Assembly: GCA_964553915.1 (NCBI GenBank)
Contig: CAZKMM010000015.1
Location: 1 to 31,137 of the forward strand
Direction of reading: 5' to 3'
DNA length: 31,137 nt
Origin: CAZKMM01 sp964553915
GTDB lineage: Bacteria; RBG-13-61-14; DRUE01
Positions 1 through 6,984 of this stretch are shown here, piece after piece; the stretch's first letter is position 1; each line of letters starts with the position of its first letter. The notes under the pieces were generated by a model that was given only the letters and a program-made list of their open reading frames with translations, was not told where the DNA came from and ran no database searches. Position numbers and translations under genes: made by a program.

Positions 1-1062
1 ATGAATAAGTGTTTCAAAAATATAATTAATTTCTGTGGTAAGGGTCTTGGTTTCAATTAAATAAAATCGTAAATTAGCCCGGTGGGTGGTGCTGTAATAA
101 TCATAATTTTTTCCCAAGCCCGCGGATTGATAGAGATAAGAGCCATAGGTTCTGGCTCCTAGATTGGAGATGTTAAAATCATAGTATCCCTCCAGCTCTC
201 CCTGATGCACCTGAAGGTTAAGCTCGGTTTCCTCAAATTGCCAGTTGTTATAAAAGCAATATTTTATTCCCAACCCGCCCTGGTCTTTAAGAAGTGGGTA
301 ATATCCTAAATTGAGCCAGATTAGAGCCCGGGAGTCTGCCATATTGCTTACTTCCGCAGGAAGAGCATCTTTATCTGGAACAGGAACTATGTTGCTATCA
401 TATTGATAAAGAACATTTCCGCTGGCTTGAAAGACTTTTGCGGAAGGGATTTTCTCCAGCTCTTTTTTAGCCCTCTCTGCCCAGATAGTTTCCGGAGCAG
501 ACTTAATTACTTCTTCAAAATATTTTTGGGCAGAGATATTTTTCCCTTCAAGCAAGGCACATTTTCCCAGATAATATCCCACTTCTCCTTTGAATTTGGG
601 GTCTAATTGCTCTGCTTTTTTGAGGTATTTTTCTGCTTCGGGGCAGTTCTGTTGATTAAGAGCGAGTAAGCCGAGCAAATACCAGAGTCGGGCATTTTCC
701 GGAGATTGCTCTTTTACAAAATCCAGATCCTTTTCTGCGGGTTCTAGCTCCCCAAGATTCATCAAAACCCAGGCGAGGTCGAGACGGATTAAAATATTTT
801 CTGGAGCAAGCTTTTTTGCCTTGCTCAACCATTCCTTGGCAGATGGAAAATCATCAAGAGCCAGGAAAGATAGTCCCAGATAATAATTGACCTCTACATC
901 TTCCGGATGAGCTTGAGCCAGGGATAAAAGAAGTTCTTTTGCCCGGGAATATTCTTTCTGGTCAAAAAGAACTTTAGCCTGTTCCAGCTCTATTTTCCAT
1001 TCCTCCCCTGCCCAGCCAGAAAGAGAGAAGATAATCCCCAAAATCAAGATTACTTTTTTCAT
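1..1062 (-). CDS. TPR protein with C-terminal outer-membrane beta-barrel (partial)
   Basis: The gene starts at ATG 1062-1060 and stays open for 354 codons to the left edge, so its C-terminus is missing. A strong Shine-Dalgarno (AAAGGAGG, about 1073-1080) decides the start. Residues 1-18 are a Sec-type signal peptide ending near GWA/GEE. Residues about 20-210 are helical TPR-like repeats (for example VNYYLGLSFLALDDFPSAKE and VGYYLGKCALLEGKN). After about residue 215 the character changes to alternating aromatic and polar beta-strand sequence beginning NVLYQYDSNIVPVPDK, the kind of YDSN entry strand seen in TPR-plus-barrel outer-membrane proteins (Slam/DUF560-like). I infer export to the outer membrane, with the TPRs in the periplasm. 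It lies 27 bases downstream of the DUF1285 gene and is probably co-transcribed with it. The exact family and substrate cannot be assigned. Confidence 0.85.
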   Translation of the reverse strand, partial: MKKVILILGIIFSLSGWAGEEWKIELEQAKVLFDQKEYSRAKELLLSLAQAHPEDVEVNYYLGLSFLALDDFPSAKEWLSKAKKLAPENILIRLDLAWVLMNLGELEPAEKDLDFVKEQSPENARLWYLLGLLALNQQNCPEAEKYLKKAEQLDPKFKGEVGYYLGKCALLEGKNISAQKYFEEVIKSAPETIWAERAKKELEKIPSAKVFQASGNVLYQYDSNIVPVPDKDALPAEVSNMADSRALIWLNLGYYPLLKDQGGLGIKYCFYNNWQFEETELNLQVHQGELEGYYDFNISNLGARTYGSYLYQSAGLGKNYDYYSTTHRANLRFYLIETKTLTTEINYIFETLIH

Positions 1063-1089
1063 ATTTTTATTGCCTCCTTTTATTACAGA

Positions 1090-1602
1090 TTATTTTTTTT
1101 GGAGATAAAAATTTTTCCGGTTTAAGGAAAGGAAAAAGCCTTTTTCATCTTCTTCCAGAAATTGCATTATTTGATAATATGCGGGTCTTAAAAATCGGGC
1201 AGGGTATTCACCATTTTTTACTTTGCAATAAAGCACATTATCTTTTCCCAGCCATAAGGTGGTGGGGTCAAGCTCTTCTTGGGATTTGTCGTTGAGAATG
1301 AGAATAATTTTATCCTTTTTAATCTCCAGAGAGCGGACCATATAAGGAGTATCTTCCACTTCAATTTTTGCCCATTCCTTGCCGATTTGAAGTCGGTATC
1401 CGCCAGAGGGGTCTTTAACCACACTTCTGCTGAATAACTCAATGGTGCGGGGATGGGTAATTTCTACCCCTTCATGAAACCATCTTCCTTCTTTGTCTAA
1501 AAAGATTTTCCCTGAGGCAGGGGATTCAAAGTCTACTGGCTTCTGCTCTTGGCTCATCTGCTTCTCTTGTTTTTGCGAGCCTTTTTGGGACTTGGAACTC
1601 AT
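1090..1602 (-). CDS. DUF1285 family protein
   Basis: A protein of 170 residues from ATG 1602-1600. Residues about 30-130 match the DUF1285 pattern: a 'GRWFHEGVEITHPRTIELF' segment, then 'SGGYRLQIGKEWAKIEVEDTP' followed by a beta-rich C-terminal half. DUF1285 proteins are small cytosolic proteins of unknown function found in many Gram-negative bacteria. The first about 20 residues are Lys/Gln/Ser-rich and probably disordered. An upstream in-frame TTG at 1641-1639 would add 13 residues, but it begins just before, and the extension runs through, the -35/-10 promoter, so I reject it. A second ATG 16 codons further in (MSQEQKP) has a weak purine-rich leader and is the alternative start. There is no Shine-Dalgarno at 1602; the promoter geometry predicts a leaderless mRNA. 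It is probably the first gene of an operon with the TPR/barrel gene. Confidence 0.8.
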   Translation of the reverse strand: MSSKSQKGSQKQEKQMSQEQKPVDFESPASGKIFLDKEGRWFHEGVEITHPRTIELFSRSVVKDPSGGYRLQIGKEWAKIEVEDTPYMVRSLEIKKDKIILILNDKSQEELDPTTLWLGKDNVLYCKVKNGEYPARFLRPAYYQIMQFLEEDEKGFFLSLNRKNFYLQKK

Positions 1603-1609
1603 TTTTTTG

Positions 1610-1637
1610 ATTATAAAATTCCCCCAAAAGATGTCAA
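1610..1637 (-). promoter_or_regulatory. Sigma-70 promoter of the DUF1285 gene, leaderless
   Basis: On the minus strand TTGACA (1637-1632), a 16-base spacer and TATAAT (1615-1610) match consensus at all twelve positions. Only 7 bases separate the -10 box from ATG 1602, so transcription should begin at or within a base of the start codon. Confidence 0.8.
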
Positions 1638-1659
1638 ACAAAATTTGCAGAAATAGAAT

Positions 1660-3030
1660 TTATTTTCTAAGCAAAAGCGCCCTGAGGACTCTTAAACCCC
1701 GCACCATTTCTTCAACCACAATAATTCCTCTTTTTCTTAGTTCCTCTTCTATCTGCTTTGCGGTTTCGGTATGTCCCATAATCCAGGCAACCACTGGCTT
1801 TTTGCTTTTTTTCATCTGTTCTGCCAGCCAGTCATAATTGATAATGGGAACATTAATCGGGGGTGCAAAGCTGTGGAGAAAAATAGCATCAACCTCCGGG
1901 TCCTGAAATAAAGCATTTAAAGCGGTCTGGTAGGTAATCTGAGGACCATTTTTTTCAATTGCCGGATAAATATCCAGAGGATTAGCAGGCTCCATCCATT
2001 CTGGGAAAACTGTCTTGACTTGAGCGATGGTCTTTTTGCTTAACCGGGCTAATTTCATCCCCTGTTCATAGATTCGGTCTGAAGCGACAACCCCGGCACC
2101 GCCAGAGAAAGTAATTATTGCAATCCGAGCTTTAGATTTCTTCTCCGGCTGATAAATACTGAATGCCCGAACTATTTCCATTAACTCTACCAGGCCTTTC
2201 ACCCTTATAATTTTTGCCTGATGAAATATTCCCTCCAGAAGAGCATCATCCTGAGCCAGGCTTGCGGTATGAGAGTAAGCCGCTTGGGCTCCCAGAGGCG
2301 AGCTTCCGCCTTTTAAAACCACAATAGGTTTATCGGCAGATTTTGCCAGCTGGAAGAATTTTCTCCCCTGAGAAATAGATTCCAGATACATTCCAATTAC
2401 CCTGGTATCCGGGTCTTGAATCAGATATTCCAGGATTTCAGTTTCATTAACATCGCTTTTATTTCCAATAGAAGCTACTTTAGAAAGTCCCAAAGGCATC
2501 TTGCTGATGATATAACTGAGAAACCCTGCAGAGAGCATCCCGCTCTGAACCACCAGGGAAACCGGTCCCGGACTAAACCTTCCTTTCCATAAAAACGGCG
2601 ACATAAAAGAAAGCACCTTGTTTTTGGTGACATTGATTGCTCCCATACAGTTAGGTCCCCAGAGCCGGATGCCATTTTTTCTGGCAATCTCCAGACATAT
2701 TTCTTGGAGTTTTTTACCCTGTTTTCCCACTTCCGCAAAGCCAGCGGATTCAATAATCACCCGCCTGATTCCTTTTCGGGCACATTGTTCCAGCACTTCC
2801 GGAACAGAATTCGCGGGAATCATAATTATCGCCACATCTATTTGAGCTGGAATTTCCAAAAGGCTGGAATAACATCGGATTCCTTCAATCTCCTTTACCC
2901 TGGGATTTACTGGGAAGAATTTTTCTCCAAAGCAGTCTCGTAAATTTAAAAATAAATTATGTCCGGGACGAGCGGGTCTTGAAGAAGCTCCTACCAGGGC
3001 TACGGTTTCAGGGTCAAAAAACTTCTCCAT
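1660..3030 (-). CDS. acdA: ADP-forming acyl-CoA synthetase, alpha subunit
   Basis: A protein of 456 residues, the usual length of a stand-alone alpha subunit of ADP-forming acetyl/acyl-CoA synthetase, which converts acyl-CoA + ADP + Pi to acid + CoA + ATP. Residues 1-130 form the CoA-binding Rossmann domain (VALVGASSRPARPGHN, GPNCMGAINV). About 150-290 is the succinyl-CoA-ligase-like domain with VVQSGMLS, SIGNKSDV and the catalytic phospho-histidine motif YSHTASLA (His254). The C-terminal domain contains FSGGAGVVASD and ANPLDI. No ATP-grasp beta subunit is present nearby, so a partner must be encoded elsewhere. ATG 3030 has an AAGGAG Shine-Dalgarno and its own promoter. It is divergent from frhB-like/iorAB, whose aryl-acyl-CoA products are classic substrates for such enzymes in archaeal peptide fermenters. 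That pairing is inference; acetyl-CoA is equally possible. Confidence 0.88.
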   Translation of the reverse strand: MEKFFDPETVALVGASSRPARPGHNLFLNLRDCFGEKFFPVNPRVKEIEGIRCYSSLLEIPAQIDVAIIMIPANSVPEVLEQCARKGIRRVIIESAGFAEVGKQGKKLQEICLEIARKNGIRLWGPNCMGAINVTKNKVLSFMSPFLWKGRFSPGPVSLVVQSGMLSAGFLSYIISKMPLGLSKVASIGNKSDVNETEILEYLIQDPDTRVIGMYLESISQGRKFFQLAKSADKPIVVLKGGSSPLGAQAAYSHTASLAQDDALLEGIFHQAKIIRVKGLVELMEIVRAFSIYQPEKKSKARIAIITFSGGAGVVASDRIYEQGMKLARLSKKTIAQVKTVFPEWMEPANPLDIYPAIEKNGPQITYQTALNALFQDPEVDAIFLHSFAPPINVPIINYDWLAEQMKKSKKPVVAWIMGHTETAKQIEEELRKRGIIVVEEMVRGLRVLRALLLRK

Positions 3031-3057
3031 CTTTTTCTCCTTTTAAACTTCTTTTGA

Positions 3058-3086
3058 ATATTAAAAGCAGGAAGGGATTTATGCAA
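3058..3086 (-). promoter_or_regulatory. Promoter of the acyl-CoA synthetase gene
   Basis: On the minus strand TTGCAT (3086-3081), a 17-base spacer and TAATAT (3063-3058). The predicted start near 3051 leaves a leader of about 20 bases that holds AAGGAG ahead of ATG 3030. Confidence 0.6.
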
Positions 3087-3202
3087 GTTAAATTGAAAGA
3101 CTAGCCAAAAGGGATTTGTCTAGAATGGTTATCTTGATTGACAGGGGATTTTACTTTTTAGCTAGTTTCTCCTTTTCCCTGCTGGCTCGTAAATGAGAAT
3201 AT

Positions 3203-3231
3203 TTGAAAAATTTACCCCAAAAGGGTATATT
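3203..3231 (+). promoter_or_regulatory. Promoter of the frhB-like/iorAB operon
   Basis: TTGAAA (3203-3208), a 17-base spacer and TATATT (3226-3231). The spacer contains ACCCCAAAAGGGT, a short imperfect inverted repeat that could be an operator. The predicted start is near 3238, giving a leader of about 32 bases with AAGGAG at 3257-3262, seven bases before GTG 3270. Confidence 0.65.
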
Positions 3232-3269
3232 TTTTAGACTTAAACCCAAAAAGTTCAAGGAGTGGAAAA

Positions 3270-4394
3270 GTGGGGTATCAATTAGAGTTAAAAAAAGGCT
3301 CTCTGGAACTGGAGCAGGAGATTCTCAAAGAAAATCTCTGCACGGTTTGTGGAGCCTGCCTTTCGCTCTGTCCTTATTTTCGGGTGCATAAAGAAAAGGT
3401 GGTTTTACTGGAGCCCTGCGGATTGAGTGAGGGAAGATGCTATGAGATTTGTCCGAGGACCCGGCTGGATTTTCCGGCTCTTAATCAGGAGATTTTTGGC
3501 AGGGAAAGAGATGATTATCTTCTCGGCACTCATTTAGGACTTTATCTGGCTCAAAGTGCCGACCAGCAGATTCAAAAATCTGGACAATACGGCGGAGTGG
3601 TGAGCGGAATTTTGATTTATGCTCTGGAGCAGGGGATTATAGATGGGGCACTTCTAACCGGTTATTCTTCCCGCTATCAACTTCTTCCGGAGCCGATTTT
3701 AGCCAGAAGCAGGGAAGAAATTCTTTCCTGTTCCGGCTCTAAATATACCTCTGCACCTACCTTAAAACTTTTGGACCAGGTTTTAAAAGAATGCCAGAAG
3801 CTGGCAGTGGTGGGAAGAGCCTGTCAGATAGAGGCTTTAAGAAAGCGAATCAAGGTGGAGCCGGAGCTGGGCGAGAAGATAGTTTTGATTATCGGGTTAT
3901 TCTGTATGTGGGCTCTGGATTGGCGGAAGCTATTTGCTCATCTGGTTAAAAAGCTGGATATAAGCCGGGCTAAAAAGTTTGACATCCCCTACAACCGATT
4001 TCTGGTTTATACCGATGAGGAGGTAGTGGAGCTGGATTTTGAGCCGATTCGCCAGTTCCGAAGAGCCACCTGCGATATTTGCTATGACTTTACCGCAGAA
4101 TTTTCTGACCTGAGCCTGGGAAGCACAGAATGGAAGGATGAATGGAATACCTTAATTGTTCGGAGCGAGCGGGCACAAAATCTAATCCAGCAGGCAGAAA
4201 AAGATAAAATTTTAAATCTGGAATCCTTCCCGGAAGAAAGAGAAAAGCTTTTGCGGGATGCCAGTCTGGGTAAGAAAAAGCGGGTGGTCAAGGCAATTTT
4301 TGAGGAGGGAAAGGCACCGCAGTATCTGGTTTTGAGTGATGAAGAAATTAAATGGATTAAAGAAGCTCAACAGGTAAGCGGAGTGGAGAAATGA
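3270..4394 (+). CDS. FrhB/FdhB-like iron-sulfur flavoprotein (coenzyme F420 hydrogenase beta family)
   Basis: A protein of 374 residues from GTG 3270, chosen because AAGGAG lies exactly 7 bases upstream. The N-terminus carries a 4Fe-4S motif, CTVCGACLSLCP (Cys24, 27, 30, 34), followed by Cys50, 57 and 61. The middle has the FrhB/FdhB core (GQYGGVVSGILIYALE, CSGSKYTSAPTL, VVGRACQIEALR) and the C-terminal half the second family signature (CDICYDFTAEFSDLSLG). Family members bind FAD and Fe-S clusters and pass electrons between ferredoxin-like centres and F420 or another acceptor. It overlaps iorA by ATGA, so the two are translationally coupled. I infer that it takes electrons from, or gives them to, IorAB. 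Whether this organism makes F420 cannot be seen here; NAD(P) or ferredoxin may be the real partner. Confidence 0.85.
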   Translation: MGYQLELKKGSLELEQEILKENLCTVCGACLSLCPYFRVHKEKVVLLEPCGLSEGRCYEICPRTRLDFPALNQEIFGRERDDYLLGTHLGLYLAQSADQQIQKSGQYGGVVSGILIYALEQGIIDGALLTGYSSRYQLLPEPILARSREEILSCSGSKYTSAPTLKLLDQVLKECQKLAVVGRACQIEALRKRIKVEPELGEKIVLIIGLFCMWALDWRKLFAHLVKKLDISRAKKFDIPYNRFLVYTDEEVVELDFEPIRQFRRATCDICYDFTAEFSDLSLGSTEWKDEWNTLIVRSERAQNLIQQAEKDKILNLESFPEEREKLLRDASLGKKKRVVKAIFEEGKAPQYLVLSDEEIKWIKEAQQVSGVEK

Positions 4395-6313
4395 ATCCAG
4401 TATTTTTAGATGAGCCAGGAAAAGTGATTTTATTGATGGGCAATGAGGCAATTGCCCGGGGAGCTATTGAATCCGGGGTGGACTTTACCGCCAGTTATCC
4501 GGGTTCTCCTTCCAGTGAGATTCAGGAGGTTTTGAGCCGGGGAGCGAAGCTCTTTGGCTACTATGTGGAATGGTCAGTGAATGAGAAGGTAGCCTTTGAA
4601 GCCTGCTGTGGAGCCAGTTTTGCCGGGATGCGGGCGATGACCGCAATGAAGCAAAACGGCTTGAATGTGGTCTCTGATACCCTGAACACGGTTAATCTTT
4701 CCGGCACCAAGGGCGGGATTGTCCTGGTGGTGGCAGACGACCCGGGCGGACATTCCAGCACCAATGAAGAAGACAGCCGGCTTCACGCTAAACTGGCAGA
4801 ACTTCCTCTTCTCGAGCCAACCACCCCACAAGAAGCCAAAGAAATGGTTAAATATGCTTTTGAGCTGAGTGAGAAAATCCGTCTGCCGGTGATTATTCGG
4901 AGCGTGACCCGGATTTCTCATGCCCGGGGAGATGTAAAGCTGGGAGAAATAGCTCCCAGAAACCGAAAGCCCTATATGGGACCAATGGACCGGTTTATCG
5001 GTCATCCTTTAATGCATCCGGTTTTGCGGATGCGATTCAATCAGGCAAAAGCAGAGTTTGAGAAATCTGAATTCAATCAATATCTGGGACCGGATTCAGC
5101 TGAAGTTGTTATTTGTGCTTCAGGTCCGAGTGCGGTTTATGCCCTGGAAGCAATTCGGACTCTTGGGATTGATGACCAGGTGGGCTGGTTAAAAATCGGC
5201 ACCACCTGGCCAATTCCAGAAACTTTTATTCAGAAGCATTTAAGCAAAGCAAAAAAGGTGATTGTTTTTGAGGAAGTAGCTCCGTTTCTGGAGGACACTC
5301 TTAAAGTGGTGATGGCAGATTCTGTGGTTAAGGGCGGGTCGGTGCCGGAGTTTTATGGTAAGCGAAGCGGTCATATTAAGGGCAGGATGGGTCCTGCCAT
5401 TGGTGAGATGACTCCTGATATAGTTTATCAATCTTTAAAAGAGATTCTGGGAGCAGAGCGACCTCCAAGAAGTGCGAAATTTATAGAAGCTGAGAAAAAA
5501 GCCAGTGAATGGAAGCTTCCGGGAAGGGAATGGGCATTTTGTGCTGGCTGTCCGCATCGGGCAAGCTTCTGGGTGATGAAAAACGCTTTTAAGGAAGATG
5601 ACCGGGAGGCAGTTTTAATTGGAGATATTGGCTGTTATTCAATGGGGGTGAGCCGAACCGGGTATTATTTGGAGCGGACTTTGCAATGTATGGGCTCGGG
5701 AATTGGTTTTGCCAATGGGCTCGGGAATTTGAAAGATTTTACTCAGCCGGTAGTGGCAATTGCGGGCGATTCCACTTTTTATCATGCCTGTTTGCCGGGG
5801 TTGGTCAATGCCAAATTTAATCGGGCAAAATTGGTTTTCATTGTCTTGGATAATGGTGGAACCGCAATGACCGGCTTTCAGCCTCATCCCGGCACTGGAA
5901 AAAATGCAATGGGAGAAGAGGTGGAACCAATTCCAATAGAGCGGATTTGCCAGGGAATCGGGATTCCCACTGAAGTGGTTGACCCGTTCAATCTGGAAGA
6001 GGCAGTCAAAGTTTTAGATGATGCTCTGGAGGCCGGGGAATTAAGAGTCTTAATCTTTCGGCATAAATGTGCCCTGATTGAGGCACGGGAGAGAAAGGAA
6101 GAAAAGCCCCGGGTTTATGTTGACCAGGAAATTTGTATTGGAGATGAATGCGGTTGCAATCGGTTCTGCTCCAGAGTATTTGCCTGCCCGGCTTTAATCT
6201 GGAATCCGGAGAAGAAAAAGGCAGAGATAGATGAGGTGGTCTGCACTCGCTGTGGGGTATGTGTCCAGATTTGTCCCAGAGGTGCCATCAAAATAGAAGA
6301 AAAGCCTGAATAA
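4391..6313 (+). CDS. iorA: Indolepyruvate:ferredoxin oxidoreductase, alpha subunit
   Basis: A protein of 640 residues, normal length for IorA, which oxidatively decarboxylates aryl 2-oxo acids (indolepyruvate, phenylpyruvate) to aryl-acetyl-CoA, reducing ferredoxin. The N-terminal pyrimidine-binding domain begins ASYPGSPSSEIQEVL. The thiamine-diphosphate domain holds CAGCPHRASFW, GDIGCYSMG, GSGIGFANG and GDSTFYHACLPGL followed by LDNGGTAMTG. The C-terminal ferredoxin-like domain has two cysteine clusters: Cys582, 587, 589, 593 and 599 in an unusual CIGDECGCNRFC arrangement, then CTRCGVCVQICP. The start ATG overlaps the preceding TGA, with GTGGAG just upstream. It forms the catalytic enzyme with IorB 32 bases downstream. 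The physiological substrate may be any aromatic or branched 2-oxo acid. Confidence 0.95.
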   Translation: MNPVFLDEPGKVILLMGNEAIARGAIESGVDFTASYPGSPSSEIQEVLSRGAKLFGYYVEWSVNEKVAFEACCGASFAGMRAMTAMKQNGLNVVSDTLNTVNLSGTKGGIVLVVADDPGGHSSTNEEDSRLHAKLAELPLLEPTTPQEAKEMVKYAFELSEKIRLPVIIRSVTRISHARGDVKLGEIAPRNRKPYMGPMDRFIGHPLMHPVLRMRFNQAKAEFEKSEFNQYLGPDSAEVVICASGPSAVYALEAIRTLGIDDQVGWLKIGTTWPIPETFIQKHLSKAKKVIVFEEVAPFLEDTLKVVMADSVVKGGSVPEFYGKRSGHIKGRMGPAIGEMTPDIVYQSLKEILGAERPPRSAKFIEAEKKASEWKLPGREWAFCAGCPHRASFWVMKNAFKEDDREAVLIGDIGCYSMGVSRTGYYLERTLQCMGSGIGFANGLGNLKDFTQPVVAIAGDSTFYHACLPGLVNAKFNRAKLVFIVLDNGGTAMTGFQPHPGTGKNAMGEEVEPIPIERICQGIGIPTEVVDPFNLEEAVKVLDDALEAGELRVLIFRHKCALIEARERKEEKPRVYVDQEICIGDECGCNRFCSRVFACPALIWNPEKKKAEIDEVVCTRCGVCVQICPRGAIKIEEKPE

Positions 6314-6345
6314 ATGTTTAGCAATATTTAAAAAGGGAAAGAAAA

Positions 6346-6969
6346 ATGACTGAGAAGGGAAAAATCAATTTGATTATCTGTGGAGTTGGGGGGCAGGGGA
6401 ATATTTTAGCCAGTCAGATTATTGCCAGCGCCGGGATTAAAGAGGGCTTGCGGGTGGCAATCGGCGAGACCTATGGTGCCAGCCAGCGAGGTGGGTCTGT
6501 GATGAGTCATATTCGCTTCAGCCGGGAAATGCAATTAGGACCCCTGATTCCCAGTGGAGAGGCAGACATTATCATAGGTTTTGAGCCTCTGGAGACTCTT
6601 CGGGTAATGCTGGATTATGGAAAAGATACTACCCGGGTGATTTTTAATCCTCGTCCGAACTATCCAATTTCGGTTTTGAGCGGAGAAGCAACTTATCCGG
6701 AGCTTGACCTGATTTTTGAGCAGATTAAAAATCTGGCAGAAAAAGCGCTAGTGGTTGAAGCAACCGAGCTGGCAAAAAAGGCAGGTAATTATCTGGCTCA
6801 AAATATTGTGATGGTAGGAGCCCTGGCAGAGAGCAGATGGCTTGAGATACCGGTGGAGGATTTCAGAGGGGTTATTGAGGAGCTGTTTGAGGACCCATCC
6901 AAGCGAGAGCTTAATCTAAAAGCCTTTGAGCAGGGCAGGGAAGGGTTCAGGCAGGCAAAGTCTTTATAA
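6346..6969 (+). CDS. iorB: Indolepyruvate:ferredoxin oxidoreductase, beta subunit
   Basis: A protein of 207 residues, matching IorB, the gamma-type (POR-gamma fold) subunit of the enzyme. Diagnostic sequence is GVGGQGNILASQIIASAG followed by GETYGASQRGGSVMSHIRF, and FEPLETLR. ATG 6346 follows AAAAAGGGAAAG. It lies 32 bases after iorA and ends 15 bases before the next gene on the same strand, so all four genes from 3270 to 9102 may share one transcript. No iron-sulfur motif is expected or present in this subunit. Confidence 0.94.
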   Translation: MTEKGKINLIICGVGGQGNILASQIIASAGIKEGLRVAIGETYGASQRGGSVMSHIRFSREMQLGPLIPSGEADIIIGFEPLETLRVMLDYGKDTTRVIFNPRPNYPISVLSGEATYPELDLIFEQIKNLAEKALVVEATELAKKAGNYLAQNIVMVGALAESRWLEIPVEDFRGVIEELFEDPSKRELNLKAFEQGREGFRQAKSL

Positions 6970-6984
6970 CCGCTTAATAAGACC

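Noticed and set aside
403..606. Plus-strand open frame in the left-hand TPR gene
   Set aside because: It is antisense to clear TPR coding sequence, with no start signals.
1603..1641. TTG-initiated 13-residue extension of the DUF1285 protein
   Set aside because: The stretch is a consensus TTGACA/TATAAT promoter and has no Shine-Dalgarno ahead of it.
4574..5005. 143-codon open frame antisense to iorA
   Set aside because: It lies wholly within the strongly conserved iorA coding sequence and resembles no protein family.
4391..6969. Pyruvate or 2-oxoglutarate:ferredoxin oxidoreductase instead of IorAB
   Set aside because: The two-subunit layout with fused TPP and C-terminal ferredoxin domains in a 640-residue alpha subunit, and the IorB signature, are specific to the indolepyruvate enzyme family.
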